A stretch of DNA of 64,000 nucleotides from positions 1,860,001 to 1,924,000 of the forward strand of contig NZ_AP019711.1 in assembly GCF_010537335.1 (NCBI RefSeq), written 5' to 3'. Under the pieces are notes generated by a model. The model had not been told where the DNA came from. It saw only the letters and a list, made by a program, of their open reading frames with translations, and did no database searches. Origin of the DNA: Amedibacterium intestinale. Lineage in GTDB: Bacteria > Bacillota_I > Bacilli_A > Erysipelotrichales > Erysipelotrichaceae. Below, piece after piece: positions 28,151 to 37,174 of the stretch. The first letter of the stretch is position 1. Each line of letters begins with the position of its first letter. Made by a program: the position numbers and the translations under genes.

Positions 28151-28907
28151 GCAGATCCCTGCTTTCTACCACACTCAACATGTGAACAAGTCGATTATAA
28201 AATTCTTGACGAGAATCTTCTCCTTTGTAGATTTCATTTACGATTTTTCCATCTTTCAAAAAGACAACACGATCTCCATAGGATGCCGCCATAGGGCTAT
28301 GGGTTACCATTAAGATGGACTGTCCTTTTTTCTGCAATTCACAAAACTGTTCTAACAGCTGCATACTACTTTTCGAATCTAATGCTCCACTTGGCTCATC
28401 TGCCAATAAAATTTCCGGCTGATTGATAAGTGCTCGTGCGATTGCGACGCGCTGCTGCTGTCCTCCACTTAATTCATAAGGGAAACGTTTTTGAAGTCCA
28501 TCAATATGCAGCAATGTGCACAATTCATTCATATAGTCTTTTTTCTCTTTTATATTTTTTTCAGACAAGACACAAGGAAGTAAAATATTATCTTCTACTG
28601 ATAAGGAATCCAGCAAAGAAAAATCCTGAAACACAAATCCGATATGATCTCTTCGATACATTGCCTTCTCTTCTTCTTTCATAGATACTAGACTTTTCCC
28701 CTGCAGCTTAATATCCCCTTCACTGACATCATCAAAACAGGCCAAAAGATTTAAAAGGGTACTTTTTCCTGCGCCACTTTCTCCCATAATAACTACAAAC
28801 TCATTTTCTTCTACCTGCATAGATACATCTTCAAGTGCGACGGTATGTCCGCCTTTCCATTTTGAAGTATATTGTTTTCCAACATGTTCCAACGTTAAAA
28901 TTGCCAT
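28140..28907 (-). CDS. BceA-like ABC transporter ATP-binding protein
   Basis: A 255-residue ATPase: Walker A GESGAGKSTLL (about residues 40-50), signature LSGGQQQRVAIARAL, Walker B ILLADEPSGALD and the H-loop in VTHSP. The start at 28907 has TGGAGGTGGAAGT upstream; the open frame extends a further 34 codons without a ribosome binding site. It pairs with the BceB-like permease, overlapping its start, and is adjacent to the kinase-regulator pair, so the complex both exports or detaches the peptide and signals its presence. Confidence 0.92.
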   Translation of the reverse strand: MAILTLEHVGKQYTSKWKGGHTVALEDVSMQVEENEFVVIMGESGAGKSTLLNLLACFDDVSEGDIKLQGKSLVSMKEEEKAMYRRDHIGFVFQDFSLLDSLSVEDNILLPCVLSEKNIKEKKDYMNELCTLLHIDGLQKRFPYELSGGQQQRVAIARALINQPEILLADEPSGALDSKSSMQLLEQFCELQKKGQSILMVTHSPMAASYGDRVVFLKDGKIVNEIYKGEDSRQEFYNRLVHMLSVVESRDLHED

Positions 28908-28986
28908 ACTTCCACCTCCACTACCAGTATAAAAAAATCTTTTCGATTTTGCCTTAACTTTAGATGACATCCATCTTACATTTATG

Positions 28987-29940
28987 TCATCTATCAAAAA
29001 GTTCTTCATTTACAGGCTTTAAAACAACTTCCAGTCCCTTTTCATGAGAAATAAAAGATAGTTTTACATGCAATCGTTCACATATTTCTTTCACAAAATA
29101 AAGTCCCATGCCACTTGCCTGTTTGCTGTTTCTTCCTGTTTCTCCTGTATAGCCTTTTTTCAAGATTTGTTTCAAATCTTTCTCTTTAATTCCACAGCCT
29201 TCATCTCGAATAGAAATCTTATTATTGTCACAGTGTATGTGAATCGTTCCTTCTTTTGTATATTTGATCGCATTATCTAAAAGCTGTTCCAAAACAAAAA
29301 CAAACCATTTTTTATCTGTAAACACAACAAAATCATCACATACAAAATCTAAAAGCAAACCCTTTTCCACAAACATCAAAGTATAAGTACGTATTGCTTC
29401 CTGTACCAGTTTTTCTATCGAACATTTTTCAATAATATAATCTTCATCCATTTTAAATACATTTAATGCCATTTGCGTATAACGTTCAATCTTAAAAAGT
29501 TCCTGACGCATTTGCTTTTTTCTTTTTTCATCTTCTATATATTCCAGCAGCATCTTCATTGCGAAAATCGGTGTTTTTATCTGATGAATCCAAACCTCAA
29601 AACAACGTTCTCTATCCTGATTTTCTTTTTGGTATTTTTGTTTGCTTTTTGTATAGTTTTCTAATACTTCACGCATCATGCGATTTACTTCTTCCTGCAT
29701 CAGTGATTTACTTTCTATCTGCACAAATTGTTTCGCATCCATTTCACAAAGTTGTTTATACTGTGCTTTTTTATATATGTAAAAACAAAGAAAATAACAT
29801 GCTGTTAAAAATATCTGCATATAAAAAATATAGGATATGATAGAAGATTCTATTTGAAAAGACCAAAGGGCTAGCCATTCCACACATAAAAAGATAAAGA
29901 TGATGATGCTTTGACTAAACAAATCTTTTAAAAATTTCAT
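28987..29940 (-). CDS. BceS-like intramembrane-sensing histidine kinase
   Basis: A 317-residue kinase with two closely spaced membrane helices (about 10-28 and 34-54), almost no extracellular loop, then a dimerisation domain with phospho-acceptor His119 in VWIHQIKTPIF and a HATPase with GMGLYFVKE. Kinases of this type take their signal from the associated BceAB-like transporter rather than sensing the peptide directly. It overlaps the response regulator gene by 4 bp. Confidence 0.9.
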   Translation of the reverse strand: MKFLKDLFSQSIIIFIFLCVEWLALWSFQIESSIISYIFYMQIFLTACYFLCFYIYKKAQYKQLCEMDAKQFVQIESKSLMQEEVNRMMREVLENYTKSKQKYQKENQDRERCFEVWIHQIKTPIFAMKMLLEYIEDEKRKKQMRQELFKIERYTQMALNVFKMDEDYIIEKCSIEKLVQEAIRTYTLMFVEKGLLLDFVCDDFVVFTDKKWFVFVLEQLLDNAIKYTKEGTIHIHCDNNKISIRDEGCGIKEKDLKQILKKGYTGETGRNSKQASGMGLYFVKEICERLHVKLSFISHEKGLEVVLKPVNEELFDR

Positions 29941-30605
29941 ATATAGTACCCCATCCCTTTCTTTGTATGAATAAAATCATCCAGCTGAAAGATATCCTCC
30001 AATTTTTTTCTTAATCTTCCTATATTTACACTTAATGTATTATCATCAACATAGCAATCACTATTCCATAAGGCCATCATCAAATCACTGCGTGATACAA
30101 TAACACCTGGATTTGACATTAATACTTCTAAAATCTTTAATTCATTTCGTGTAATTTCCATTTCTTTTCCCTGATAGGTTAACTGGCATGTACGCAAATG
30201 TAGTTCTACCCCTTGGCAGCATAAAACATCTCCCCCTGTTTTTTGTTTCATTCTACGTACCAATGCGTTTAGTTTCGCAATCAATACCATTTTATCAAAG
30301 GGTTTTACGATATAATCGTCTCCGCCATATTCATAGGCACTTACCATCTGCATTCGATCTGCGTCACTGGAAATAAATAGAATGGGGGTATCTAGCTGCT
30401 GACGAAGCTGTCTGCATAAACTGATACCATTCACTCCCGGCAAATGTACATCCAGCAAAATAATATCGGCTTTTTCCTGTACTAGCTGTTTTATCAAATC
30501 TTTTTCTATATCCATACATACTGCAGAAAAATTCCACTCTTTTAAATAATTGCATAACTCTTCCGCAATAACCTTATCATCTTCTACAATTGCGACTTTC
30601 ACCAT
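29937..30605 (-). CDS. OmpR-family response regulator (BceR-like)
   Basis: A 222-residue regulator. The receiver domain shows acidic pocket EDD (residues 8-10), phosphorylation site Asp52 (LLDVHLPG) and conserved Lys in DDYIVKPFDK. The C-terminal winged helix includes LKILEVLMSNPGVIVSRSDL and DDNTLSVNIGRLRKKL. It is the first gene of the operon and should activate the transporter genes, as in BceRS/VraDE systems. Confidence 0.92.
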   Translation of the reverse strand: MVKVAIVEDDKVIAEELCNYLKEWNFSAVCMDIEKDLIKQLVQEKADIILLDVHLPGVNGISLCRQLRQQLDTPILFISSDADRMQMVSAYEYGGDDYIVKPFDKMVLIAKLNALVRRMKQKTGGDVLCCQGVELHLRTCQLTYQGKEMEITRNELKILEVLMSNPGVIVSRSDLMMALWNSDCYVDDNTLSVNIGRLRKKLEDIFQLDDFIHTKKGMGYYI

Positions 30606-30703
30606 ATTCTCCCTACTCTCTTTTCGTTTATTATACTATAAGAATGATAAGAATAGATGGATTCTAACATAGATGTCACTTTTTATTTCCTAGGAAATGA
30701 TAT

Positions 30704-30741
30704 GTAAACAAGGAGATGAAATGTATCATCTCCTTGTTTAC
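30704..30741. repeat. Perfect 16-bp inverted repeat after rloB
   Basis: GTAAACAAGGAGATGA (30704-30719) is exactly complementary to 30726-30741 with a 6-base loop. It starts 2 bp after the rloB stop but has no T tract, so it is not a usual intrinsic terminator. A second palindrome, ATTTCCTAGGAAAT, lies at 30685-30698. Confidence 0.85.
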
Positions 30742-30743
30742 AT

Positions 30744-31427
30744 TTATTCATCCAAATACGATAAAAGACATTCTACCAATTTATAAACTTGTGTTCCTGG
30801 ATCAAATTGTGATGGTTTAATTCTTTCACTGTTAAATCCAGACATTCTTCGCTTCGCATTTTTTATTGCCGTCTTTACACCATCATACATATTTACAAGT
30901 TCATAGATATTCTCGTAATTTTTTCTATAACATCCATCTCCCAGCTGGTATTCTTTAAATATTTTATCTAGCTTTTCTACCCAGTCATGACGATGTAAAG
31001 CAACATCAGAATAGTAAAAATGTAAATATAACCAGTATTCAAATGACTGATTACTCCAAGCTATAAAATAACCTTTCTTTTTTCCTTCTTCTATTGCATC
31101 ATCAAAATCAGTAAAATCATCTTTATCAAATACAATCCATATATTTTGATACAAAACTTTCGCATCTTTTACAATTTGGTCTGTAATTTCTATTAGTTTT
31201 CCTGTTGAACTTCCTTGCCCTTGTATATCAATGAATGGTATTTCTACAACATCAACCATCCCACCTATTTTTTCTGAAATCAATTTTTTTATCCCTTCAA
31301 AATATAAAGGTTCTGTCCTCTCTCCTTCTGTTACAATCAAAAATGAATTAGCTTTTGGTATTTTGTATTCATGTTTTCTCTGTTTTCTTGCTGCTCTTCT
31401 CTTCTTAAACAAGTCATCCGTTCCCAT
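30744..31427 (-). CDS. rloB: RloB-family protein
   Basis: A 227-residue RloB-domain protein (also seen in AbiLii). After a basic N-terminus comes the TOPRIM-like core: ANSFLIVTEGERTEPLYFEG near residues 25-45 supplies the catalytic Glu, and WIVFDKDDFTDF near 95 supplies the DxD. The conserved NQSFEYWLYLHF segment follows. Its ATG directly follows the TAA of the ATPase gene, so the two are made together. Such ATPase-TOPRIM pairs act in abortive infection against phages; the nuclease role is inferred from the fold. Confidence 0.85.
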   Translation of the reverse strand: MGTDDLFKKRRAARKQRKHEYKIPKANSFLIVTEGERTEPLYFEGIKKLISEKIGGMVDVVEIPFIDIQGQGSSTGKLIEITDQIVKDAKVLYQNIWIVFDKDDFTDFDDAIEEGKKKGYFIAWSNQSFEYWLYLHFYYSDVALHRHDWVEKLDKIFKEYQLGDGCYRKNYENIYELVNMYDGVKTAIKNAKRRMSGFNSERIKPSQFDPGTQVYKLVECLLSYLDE

Positions 31428-32621
31428 TTACTTATCCTCTTTTATTTCAAAATCTTTAAGAAGTGGAATACCTCCATACACACCAGCTAAATAATCTTTT
31501 TCAAAAGATGCATCAGATCTTACTTTGAAATCAGATAAAGAAGATAGTTCAGAGTATCCAAATTCATCTTTTTGAACAAACCAGATCTGATCTCTCCTAA
31601 AAAATTTTTTATCCATTAAAGTTGTATCGTGTGTTGTATAAATCAGCTGTGCAGTTGAATCTTCATCATAAAACAAATCGATAATAAATTTTAAAAGTAA
31701 AGGATGCAACTTAACATTAAGTTCATCTACAAACATGGATTTATTCGTTAATATAGCTGTTTTTGCGTTAATATAAATCAAAATACTTCGGATTGTACCT
31801 TCTGATTCATTAAACAATGCTAGCGGATATTCTTCTCTGTCTTTTCCTACATGTTTTGTATAGAAAAAGACATCATCATCTTTTTTCTTATAACCAATGT
31901 CTACAATGCCTGTATCTATTGCTCTTAAGAACTCTAACAATTTTCCTTTTTCTTCATCAATGATTTTTGGTAAAACAGGCTTTAATAAACTACTATCATC
32001 ATATAAATCGGTAGGAACAATTAAGGTATCCATAATTGCAGAATACACTGTACTAAAAACATCTGTTTTTAATATTAATTTATTAAAAAAGGAAAGTGCC
32101 AAGGTATCTTGAGGAATTTGTTCTTTATACAACTCACATTCTTTTCTGATGGATGGTCCTAAATGAATTTCATCTATACTTCTTTCAAAAATAATTATGT
32201 TTCTATTTGTAGTTAAGCTTTTCCTATACATCCATTCACTTACAATCGATGTATCATTATATTCAAATCCATATTTATATTCAAATCCATCAACGATTTC
32301 CACAATTTCAAATTCTGTGTTCTTTTTCTCTTTTACAAAAGAAAAAGGAAAATAAAATTCATCAATTGCCTTTTTTCCGTTCCTATCTATATTATTAAAT
32401 GAATTCGCAATAATTCTTTGAAAATAAAGCATTGCTAAATATAAATTTGATTTACCACTTGCATTTGCTCCATAAATTGCCGCTACTCGCAGGAACTTTT
32501 CCTTTGTTCCAATATCAATCAAGTTACTTTCATGCTCTTTATATGCATGAATTGCTGTCATATCTATAGTTGTTTCATTTTTGAAAGAAAGAAAATTTTT
32601 TAAAGTAAATTGAACCAACAT
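31428..32621 (-). CDS. rloA: RloA-like AAA15-family ATPase
   Basis: A 397-residue ABC/SMC-like ATPase. Walker A is AIYGANASGKSNLYLAM (about residues 48-64); late Walker B and following His lie in SMFVDELNVKLHPLL and YTTHDTTLMD. The same family provides the sensor subunit of AbiL and PARIS-type defence systems. It is encoded directly ahead of rloB. The pair stands alone on the same strand as the Bce-like operon but with its own spacing, and is probably an anti-phage module. Confidence 0.87.
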   Translation of the reverse strand: MLVQFTLKNFLSFKNETTIDMTAIHAYKEHESNLIDIGTKEKFLRVAAIYGANASGKSNLYLAMLYFQRIIANSFNNIDRNGKKAIDEFYFPFSFVKEKKNTEFEIVEIVDGFEYKYGFEYNDTSIVSEWMYRKSLTTNRNIIIFERSIDEIHLGPSIRKECELYKEQIPQDTLALSFFNKLILKTDVFSTVYSAIMDTLIVPTDLYDDSSLLKPVLPKIIDEEKGKLLEFLRAIDTGIVDIGYKKKDDDVFFYTKHVGKDREEYPLALFNESEGTIRSILIYINAKTAILTNKSMFVDELNVKLHPLLLKFIIDLFYDEDSTAQLIYTTHDTTLMDKKFFRRDQIWFVQKDEFGYSELSSLSDFKVRSDASFEKDYLAGVYGGIPLLKDFEIKEDK

Positions 32622-32900
32622 ATATCAACACCTCCCATATATAATATACTCAGATTTTGATTATTATGTCAATTTTTTTGTGATAATTTCACAATTTTAT
32701 TTATTTTATCAATAAAATATAATTATCCAATCATAATAATTGATTTATGTTGGCTATTACAGAAATAAAATTAGATTTAGAGATTTCATTTATAAGAACT
32801 TATTTTAGTGATACAAGCTTTAATAAATTCAACTGAAGATAGATAAAACTTACATTTTATATAACATTTATATACTTTTCTCATTCTTTATAAAGAAAAA

Positions 32901-32928
32901 GACTTCGACAAAAAATCATTGTCAAAGC
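32901..32928 (-). terminator. Terminator of the purine permease gene
   Basis: Minus-strand stem CTTTGACA/TGTCGAAG followed by TCTTTTTCTTT, 24 bp past the stop. The other 270 bp between it and rloA are AT-rich with nothing further recognised. Confidence 0.75.
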
Positions 32929-32951
32929 CCAAATAAATTTATAAGTATATA

Positions 32952-34307
32952 TTAAATCAGCCAACCGAAATATAATACGAAAATCAATACAAGAACCCAA
33001 ATAATTGGGCTAATTTCTTTAATTTTTCCTGCCGCAATCATCGCAACAGCATAAGTAATAAATCCTAACGCAATTCCATTTGAAATAGAATAAGATAAAA
33101 TCATAACTAAGATTGTCACAAATCCAGCTGACGTAAATACCATGTCATTCCAGTCTACTCCACCTAGCTGCTGTACCATCATAATACCAACAACAACCAA
33201 TGCCGGAGCAGTAACGGCACTTACCGCTGTACTTAAAACAACTGGAGAAATAAAGATTGATAGAAGGAATAATACCCCTGCAGTAACCGCAGTTAATCCT
33301 GTTCTTCCTCCAACACCAACACCACTTGAACTTTCGACAAAAGAAGTAACGGTAGAAGTACCTAAAACAGCACCAGCTACTGTACCAATAGAATCCGCAA
33401 CTAATGCCTGTTCTGCATTTTCAAGTTCTCCTTTTTCGTTAACTAAACCAATTTTATTCCCAATCGCAACTAGCGTTCCTGCTGTATCAAAGAAATCAAC
33501 AAACAAGAAAGAGAAGATAATTACGAATGCTTTTCCTGGATTCGCAAACAATTCACCAAACCCTGATGCAAATGCGCCAAGTGTAGACATATCAAAATTT
33601 GTAGTAATTGCATTTCCTGGTAAAGCAGGCATAAGTTCCGCTTTTGTTACTGAATCCAATACGCTTACTCCAAATGCTTCATGAGCAATCAATCCTACAA
33701 TTGCGGTAATGACCATACCTACAAAGACACCAGCAGGCACTTTTTTGATAACCAGGAAAATTGTTATCAAAATTCCAAAGGTTGCAAGCAAGACCGTTGG
33801 TGTAGAAAATTTACCTAAAGCAACAAATGTAGAACTGCTTGCGACAATAATACCTGCATTTTTTAAACCAACAAAAGCAATAAAGAAGCCAATACCAGCA
33901 CCAATTGCCAGTTTTAACTGTACAGGAATTGCATTGATAATCATTTTACGAATTCCTGTAACAGAAATAATCAAAAAGACAATACCGGATACAAATACCG
34001 CAGCTAATGCAGCCTGCCAGGAATACCCCATCTCTGATACAACTGTATAAGCAAATAATGCATTTACTCCCATACCTGGAGCTAATGCGACTGGATAATT
34101 TGCGACAAGCCCCATAACAACAGAAGCAAATGCCGCAGAAATTGCAGTTGCCATGAATACAGAGTGTGTATCCATTCCTGCATCTCCTAAAATTGCAGGG
34201 TTAACACCTAAAATATAGGCCATGGCAAGAAATGTCGTTAAACCGGCAATCAGTTCCGTTTTAACATTTGTATTCTTTTCTTTTAATTTAAATATTTTTT
34301 CTAACAT
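32952..34307 (-). CDS. NCS2-family purine permease
   Basis: A 451-residue transporter with about 13 hydrophobic segments, of the AzgA/PbuG-like branch of nucleobase:cation symporters. Characteristic stretches are GLTTFLAMAYILGVNPAIL near the N-terminus, FVDFFDTAGTLVAIGNKIG in the middle, and SSSGVGVGGRTGLTAVTAG. It imports hypoxanthine, guanine or adenine in relatives. No purine riboswitch was seen in the short leader. Confidence 0.9.
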   Translation of the reverse strand: MLEKIFKLKEKNTNVKTELIAGLTTFLAMAYILGVNPAILGDAGMDTHSVFMATAISAAFASVVMGLVANYPVALAPGMGVNALFAYTVVSEMGYSWQAALAAVFVSGIVFLIISVTGIRKMIINAIPVQLKLAIGAGIGFFIAFVGLKNAGIIVASSSTFVALGKFSTPTVLLATFGILITIFLVIKKVPAGVFVGMVITAIVGLIAHEAFGVSVLDSVTKAELMPALPGNAITTNFDMSTLGAFASGFGELFANPGKAFVIIFSFLFVDFFDTAGTLVAIGNKIGLVNEKGELENAEQALVADSIGTVAGAVLGTSTVTSFVESSSGVGVGGRTGLTAVTAGVLFLLSIFISPVVLSTAVSAVTAPALVVVGIMMVQQLGGVDWNDMVFTSAGFVTILVMILSYSISNGIALGFITYAVAMIAAGKIKEISPIIWVLVLIFVLYFGWLI

Positions 34308-34431
34308 ACAATACCTTCCTTTTTGTTGAAAAACAACGGTGTAATTATACCATTATTATTGTATTCTTCAAAATAATATTTAAAAAATGTATAAAATATT
34401 ACATAAAAACATTTTATATTAAATCTAGCTT

Positions 34432-34638
34432 TTACTCTTCTTTCTGAAAGATCAAGGACATAGTTTCTATATCCCCTGTTCCTCTTGTTTCAATGGGAAT
34501 ATAACCTTCAAAGCTCCACCCGTTTTCCACTCTCTTTTTGATAATCTCCTCCACACCATCAAAAGAATACTTTGTACCTTTTCCTAATCCATAACCACAC
34601 AATTCTGATTTTACTCTGACAAATCCAACCTTTGTCAT
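34432..34638 (-). CDS. DUF4177-like small protein
   Basis: A 68-residue cytoplasmic protein started at the ATG 34638 (GAGGTGAAAGAT upstream; a GTG three codons earlier is part of the Shine-Dalgarno). The IIKKRVENGWSFEGYIPIETRGTG segment matches small DUF4177 proteins, whose role is unknown. Single gene between the purine permease and the DXS-like enzyme. Confidence 0.65.
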   Translation of the reverse strand: MTKVGFVRVKSELCGYGLGKGTKYSFDGVEEIIKKRVENGWSFEGYIPIETRGTGDIETMSLIFQKEE

Positions 34639-34708
34639 ATCTTTCACCTCACATTATAGTAACTTCTCTATATACTATATCAAAAAAACGGACAGGAGAA
34701 AAAGTTTT

Positions 34709-34823
34709 TATCCCAACAATTTTATATAGCTTTCTTTATGAAATGTAAAATACTTAATACCAATAACAAAGAATAACTCTACACTGGTATAAACAAAAGA
34801 TGCTGTTTTATCCCAACAACACC
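34709..34823. repeat. Direct repeat TTTTATCCCAACAA
   Basis: The 14-mer occurs near 34708-34721 and again near 34808-34821, about 100 bp apart, in the non-coding gap after the DXS-like gene. Meaning unknown. Confidence 0.5.
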
Positions 34824-34856
34824 TTTTTTCTATTCATATGTATTCTTATACACAAG

Positions 34857-36617
34857 TTATAAAACGCTTTTTATATATTCCAGTATCGATTGCGTATCCA
34901 TCTTCTCCTGTTTTAATAATTCTTCTGGATCATAGCGATCATAGAAATGTTTCTGTAAACCATAGTTTTTTACTTTGATATTGCTATCACCATAGTAAGA
35001 AGCTATTATTTGACCAAATCCTCCATCTAAAATACCATCTTCCAGCGTTATCATCAGTTCATGATTTTCTTTTAACTGTTCTAATAGTTTAATATCCATT
35101 CCAGAAGCAAATCTTGGATTGATCAAAGTTGGCTGAATGTGGAAAGTTTCTTTCATTTTCTGTGCAAGTTCTTCTCCTCTTTGATAAAAATCTCCCAGGG
35201 CAAGAATTGCCACTTTTTCTCCTTCTTGTTCTACCTTAAATGTATGAATCGCATCATAAGAAGTATCTGCATTTCTACTTGTTACTTTATTCCCCGGCAA
35301 CATGATCATTACTGGATGTTCTTTTTGATCAACAGACCAGGAAAGCATAGATACAAGCTCCTCTTTTGAAGAAGGACAAAGCACTACTAAGTTTGGTATA
35401 TTGGAGAATGCGGATAACCCAAAGATACCCAAGTGTGTTACATCTGTCAAACCGTCAAAAGAAGTATAATTCAAAAGAATGGTAACTGGACTATTATTGA
35501 TACATACATCATGACTGATTTGATCATAACATCTCTGCATAAAGGTTGTATTTGTTACAACTAATGGTTTTGCTCCCTGTTTTGCAGCTCCTGCAGCCAT
35601 CGCTACAGCCTGCTCCTCTGCAATCCCTACATCTACAAACTGCATTCCTAAAGCTTCTCGATCTTTTTGACTCAAACCTACACTTGCCGGCATATTTGGT
35701 GTTATCACCATAAACGCTTTATCTTCTTTTGCCTTGTTCATGATATATTCTCTTGCGATTGATGTATAATCTTCGCTTCCATCGAAAGAAATCGTTGTTT
35801 TTCCTGTTTCTTTATCAAAAGGAAGAACCCAATGCCAGTTTTCCTTATCTTCTATAGCTTTCTGATACCCTTTTCCTTTTAAAGTATTGATATGTACCAC
35901 AATTGGATGATCAATATCTTTTACTTTTTCAAATACACGAATCATCGCTTCTATATCATTTCCATTCTCTTCATATATATAATCCAATCCCATTGCCTTA
36001 AACATATTGTTGTCGGCATTTCCTTTGGTATCTCTTAACTCTTTTAAATTCTTATAAATGCCTCCATGTGTTTCAGATATAGACTGCTGATTATCATTCA
36101 CAACAATGATCAAATTAGAATTCAATTCAGAACCGGCAACATTCAAACCTTCCAAAGCTTCTCCTCCTGATAAGGAACCATCTCCAATCAAGGCAATTAC
36201 ATTTTCTTTTTTTCCAAGCAAATCTCTAGCTTTCGCAAGGCCAGTTGCTAAAGAAATGGAAGTTGAAGTATGTCCAACATTAAATAAGTCATGCTCACTT
36301 TCTTCTGGATTTGTATATCCGGAATCCTCTTTAAAATGCGCATCATCTATATATCCTAACTTTCTTCCCGTCAACATCTTATGTGGATAACTTTGATGTG
36401 AAACATCAAATACAAATTTATCTTTAGGAGAATCAAACACATAATGCATCGCAATTTCTGTTTCCACGATTCCAAAGTTAGGTCCAAAATGTCCTCCAAT
36501 TTTTGTCAAACGATGAAAAAGACCTTCTCGAATATCTTCAGCCAGTTCATTTAGTTCCTCTAAACTTAATTTTTTAACATCCTCGGGTCCATTTATTTTG
36601 TTTAATACGTTATACAT
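34857..36617 (-). CDS. 1-deoxy-D-xylulose-5-phosphate synthase-like enzyme
   Basis: A 586-residue thiamine diphosphate enzyme, slightly shorter than standard DXS (about 620). The family landmarks are present: GGHFGPNFGIVETEIAMHYV, VSHQSYPHKMLTGR, the ThDP motif GDGSLSGGEALEGLN...NDNQ, the pyrimidine-domain Glu in VGIAEEQAVAMAAG, and a transketolase C-terminal domain. DXS makes the precursor of isoprenoids, thiamin and pyridoxal. The divergence from the canonical form and the divergently transcribed MerR regulator suggest a conditional paralogue rather than the housekeeping enzyme. Confidence 0.82.
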   Translation of the reverse strand: MYNVLNKINGPEDVKKLSLEELNELAEDIREGLFHRLTKIGGHFGPNFGIVETEIAMHYVFDSPKDKFVFDVSHQSYPHKMLTGRKLGYIDDAHFKEDSGYTNPEESEHDLFNVGHTSTSISLATGLAKARDLLGKKENVIALIGDGSLSGGEALEGLNVAGSELNSNLIIVVNDNQQSISETHGGIYKNLKELRDTKGNADNNMFKAMGLDYIYEENGNDIEAMIRVFEKVKDIDHPIVVHINTLKGKGYQKAIEDKENWHWVLPFDKETGKTTISFDGSEDYTSIAREYIMNKAKEDKAFMVITPNMPASVGLSQKDREALGMQFVDVGIAEEQAVAMAAGAAKQGAKPLVVTNTTFMQRCYDQISHDVCINNSPVTILLNYTSFDGLTDVTHLGIFGLSAFSNIPNLVVLCPSSKEELVSMLSWSVDQKEHPVMIMLPGNKVTSRNADTSYDAIHTFKVEQEGEKVAILALGDFYQRGEELAQKMKETFHIQPTLINPRFASGMDIKLLEQLKENHELMITLEDGILDGGFGQIIASYYGDSNIKVKNYGLQKHFYDRYDPEELLKQEKMDTQSILEYIKSVL

Positions 36618-36664
36618 AGTATATCCTTCCTTTCTTGACCAATAAAAAACTTAATGGTAGACTT

Positions 36665-36695
36665 ATTGTAATATCTAAACCTAACTTTAGGTCAA
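36665..36695 (-). promoter_or_regulatory. MerR-type promoter of the DXS-like gene
   Basis: Minus-strand -35 TTGACC (36695-36690) and -10 TACAAT (36670-36665) are separated by 19 bp, the overlong spacer typical of MerR-activated promoters. The inverted repeat CCTAA-CT-TTAGG (36680-36691) lies in the spacer. The merR gene starts 22 bp to the right on the other strand. Confidence 0.8.
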
Positions 36696-36716
36696 GTATA
36701 ATTTAAGGAGGATTTT

Positions 36717-37157
36717 ATGCAAATTGGAGAAATCTCAAAAAGAACAGGAGTATCTATTTCTACATTACGTTACTATGATAAACATGGACTCTTAAAAAAT
36801 GTAAATCGAACAAAAGGCGGCATACGTGTATTTACAGATGCAGATATCGAAGCCCTTCAAATGATTCATTGTCTAAAAAGTTCAGGATTAACCATCCAAG
36901 ATATCAAACAGTTTATGGATTGGTGTGCTCTAGGCGATGAAACGATTGATACAAGATTGAATTTTATGTATAAACAGGAAGAAAACATTAAAAATCAAAT
37001 AAATTTATTAACGAAATCTTTAAAGCTCATTGAATTTAAACAGTGGTATTATGAAACTGCAAAAAAAGAAGGAACCGAACAACATGTAAAAAACATGAAA
37101 GTATCTGAGTATCCTTCTCATATACAAAAATTATATAAAGAAACACATGAAAGATAA
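36717..37157 (+). CDS. MerR-family regulator divergent from the DXS-like gene
   Basis: A 146-residue MerR protein: winged helix at residues 1-70 (IGEISKRTGVSISTLRYYDK, KGGIRVFTDADIEAL) and a coiled-coil dimer helix after it. It has no obvious metal cluster of cysteines, unlike metal sensors; its only cysteines are two near residues 54 and 71. It resembles the AdhR/NmlR branch that responds to aldehydes or electrophiles. It begins after AAGGAGGATTTT. It most likely activates the facing gene through the 19-bp-spaced promoter. Confidence 0.87.
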   Translation: MQIGEISKRTGVSISTLRYYDKHGLLKNVNRTKGGIRVFTDADIEALQMIHCLKSSGLTIQDIKQFMDWCALGDETIDTRLNFMYKQEENIKNQINLLTKSLKLIEFKQWYYETAKKEGTEQHVKNMKVSEYPSHIQKLYKETHER

Positions 37158-37174
37158 TATTACAATAACATCTT

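Noticed and set aside
32952-34380. Purine riboswitch before the NCS2 permease
   Set aside because: The leader is short and lacks the conserved loop sequences of that aptamer.
36716-36717. A plus-strand TATAAT (36697-36702) as the merR promoter
   Set aside because: It would start transcription within a few bases of the ribosome binding site and has no -35; not listed.
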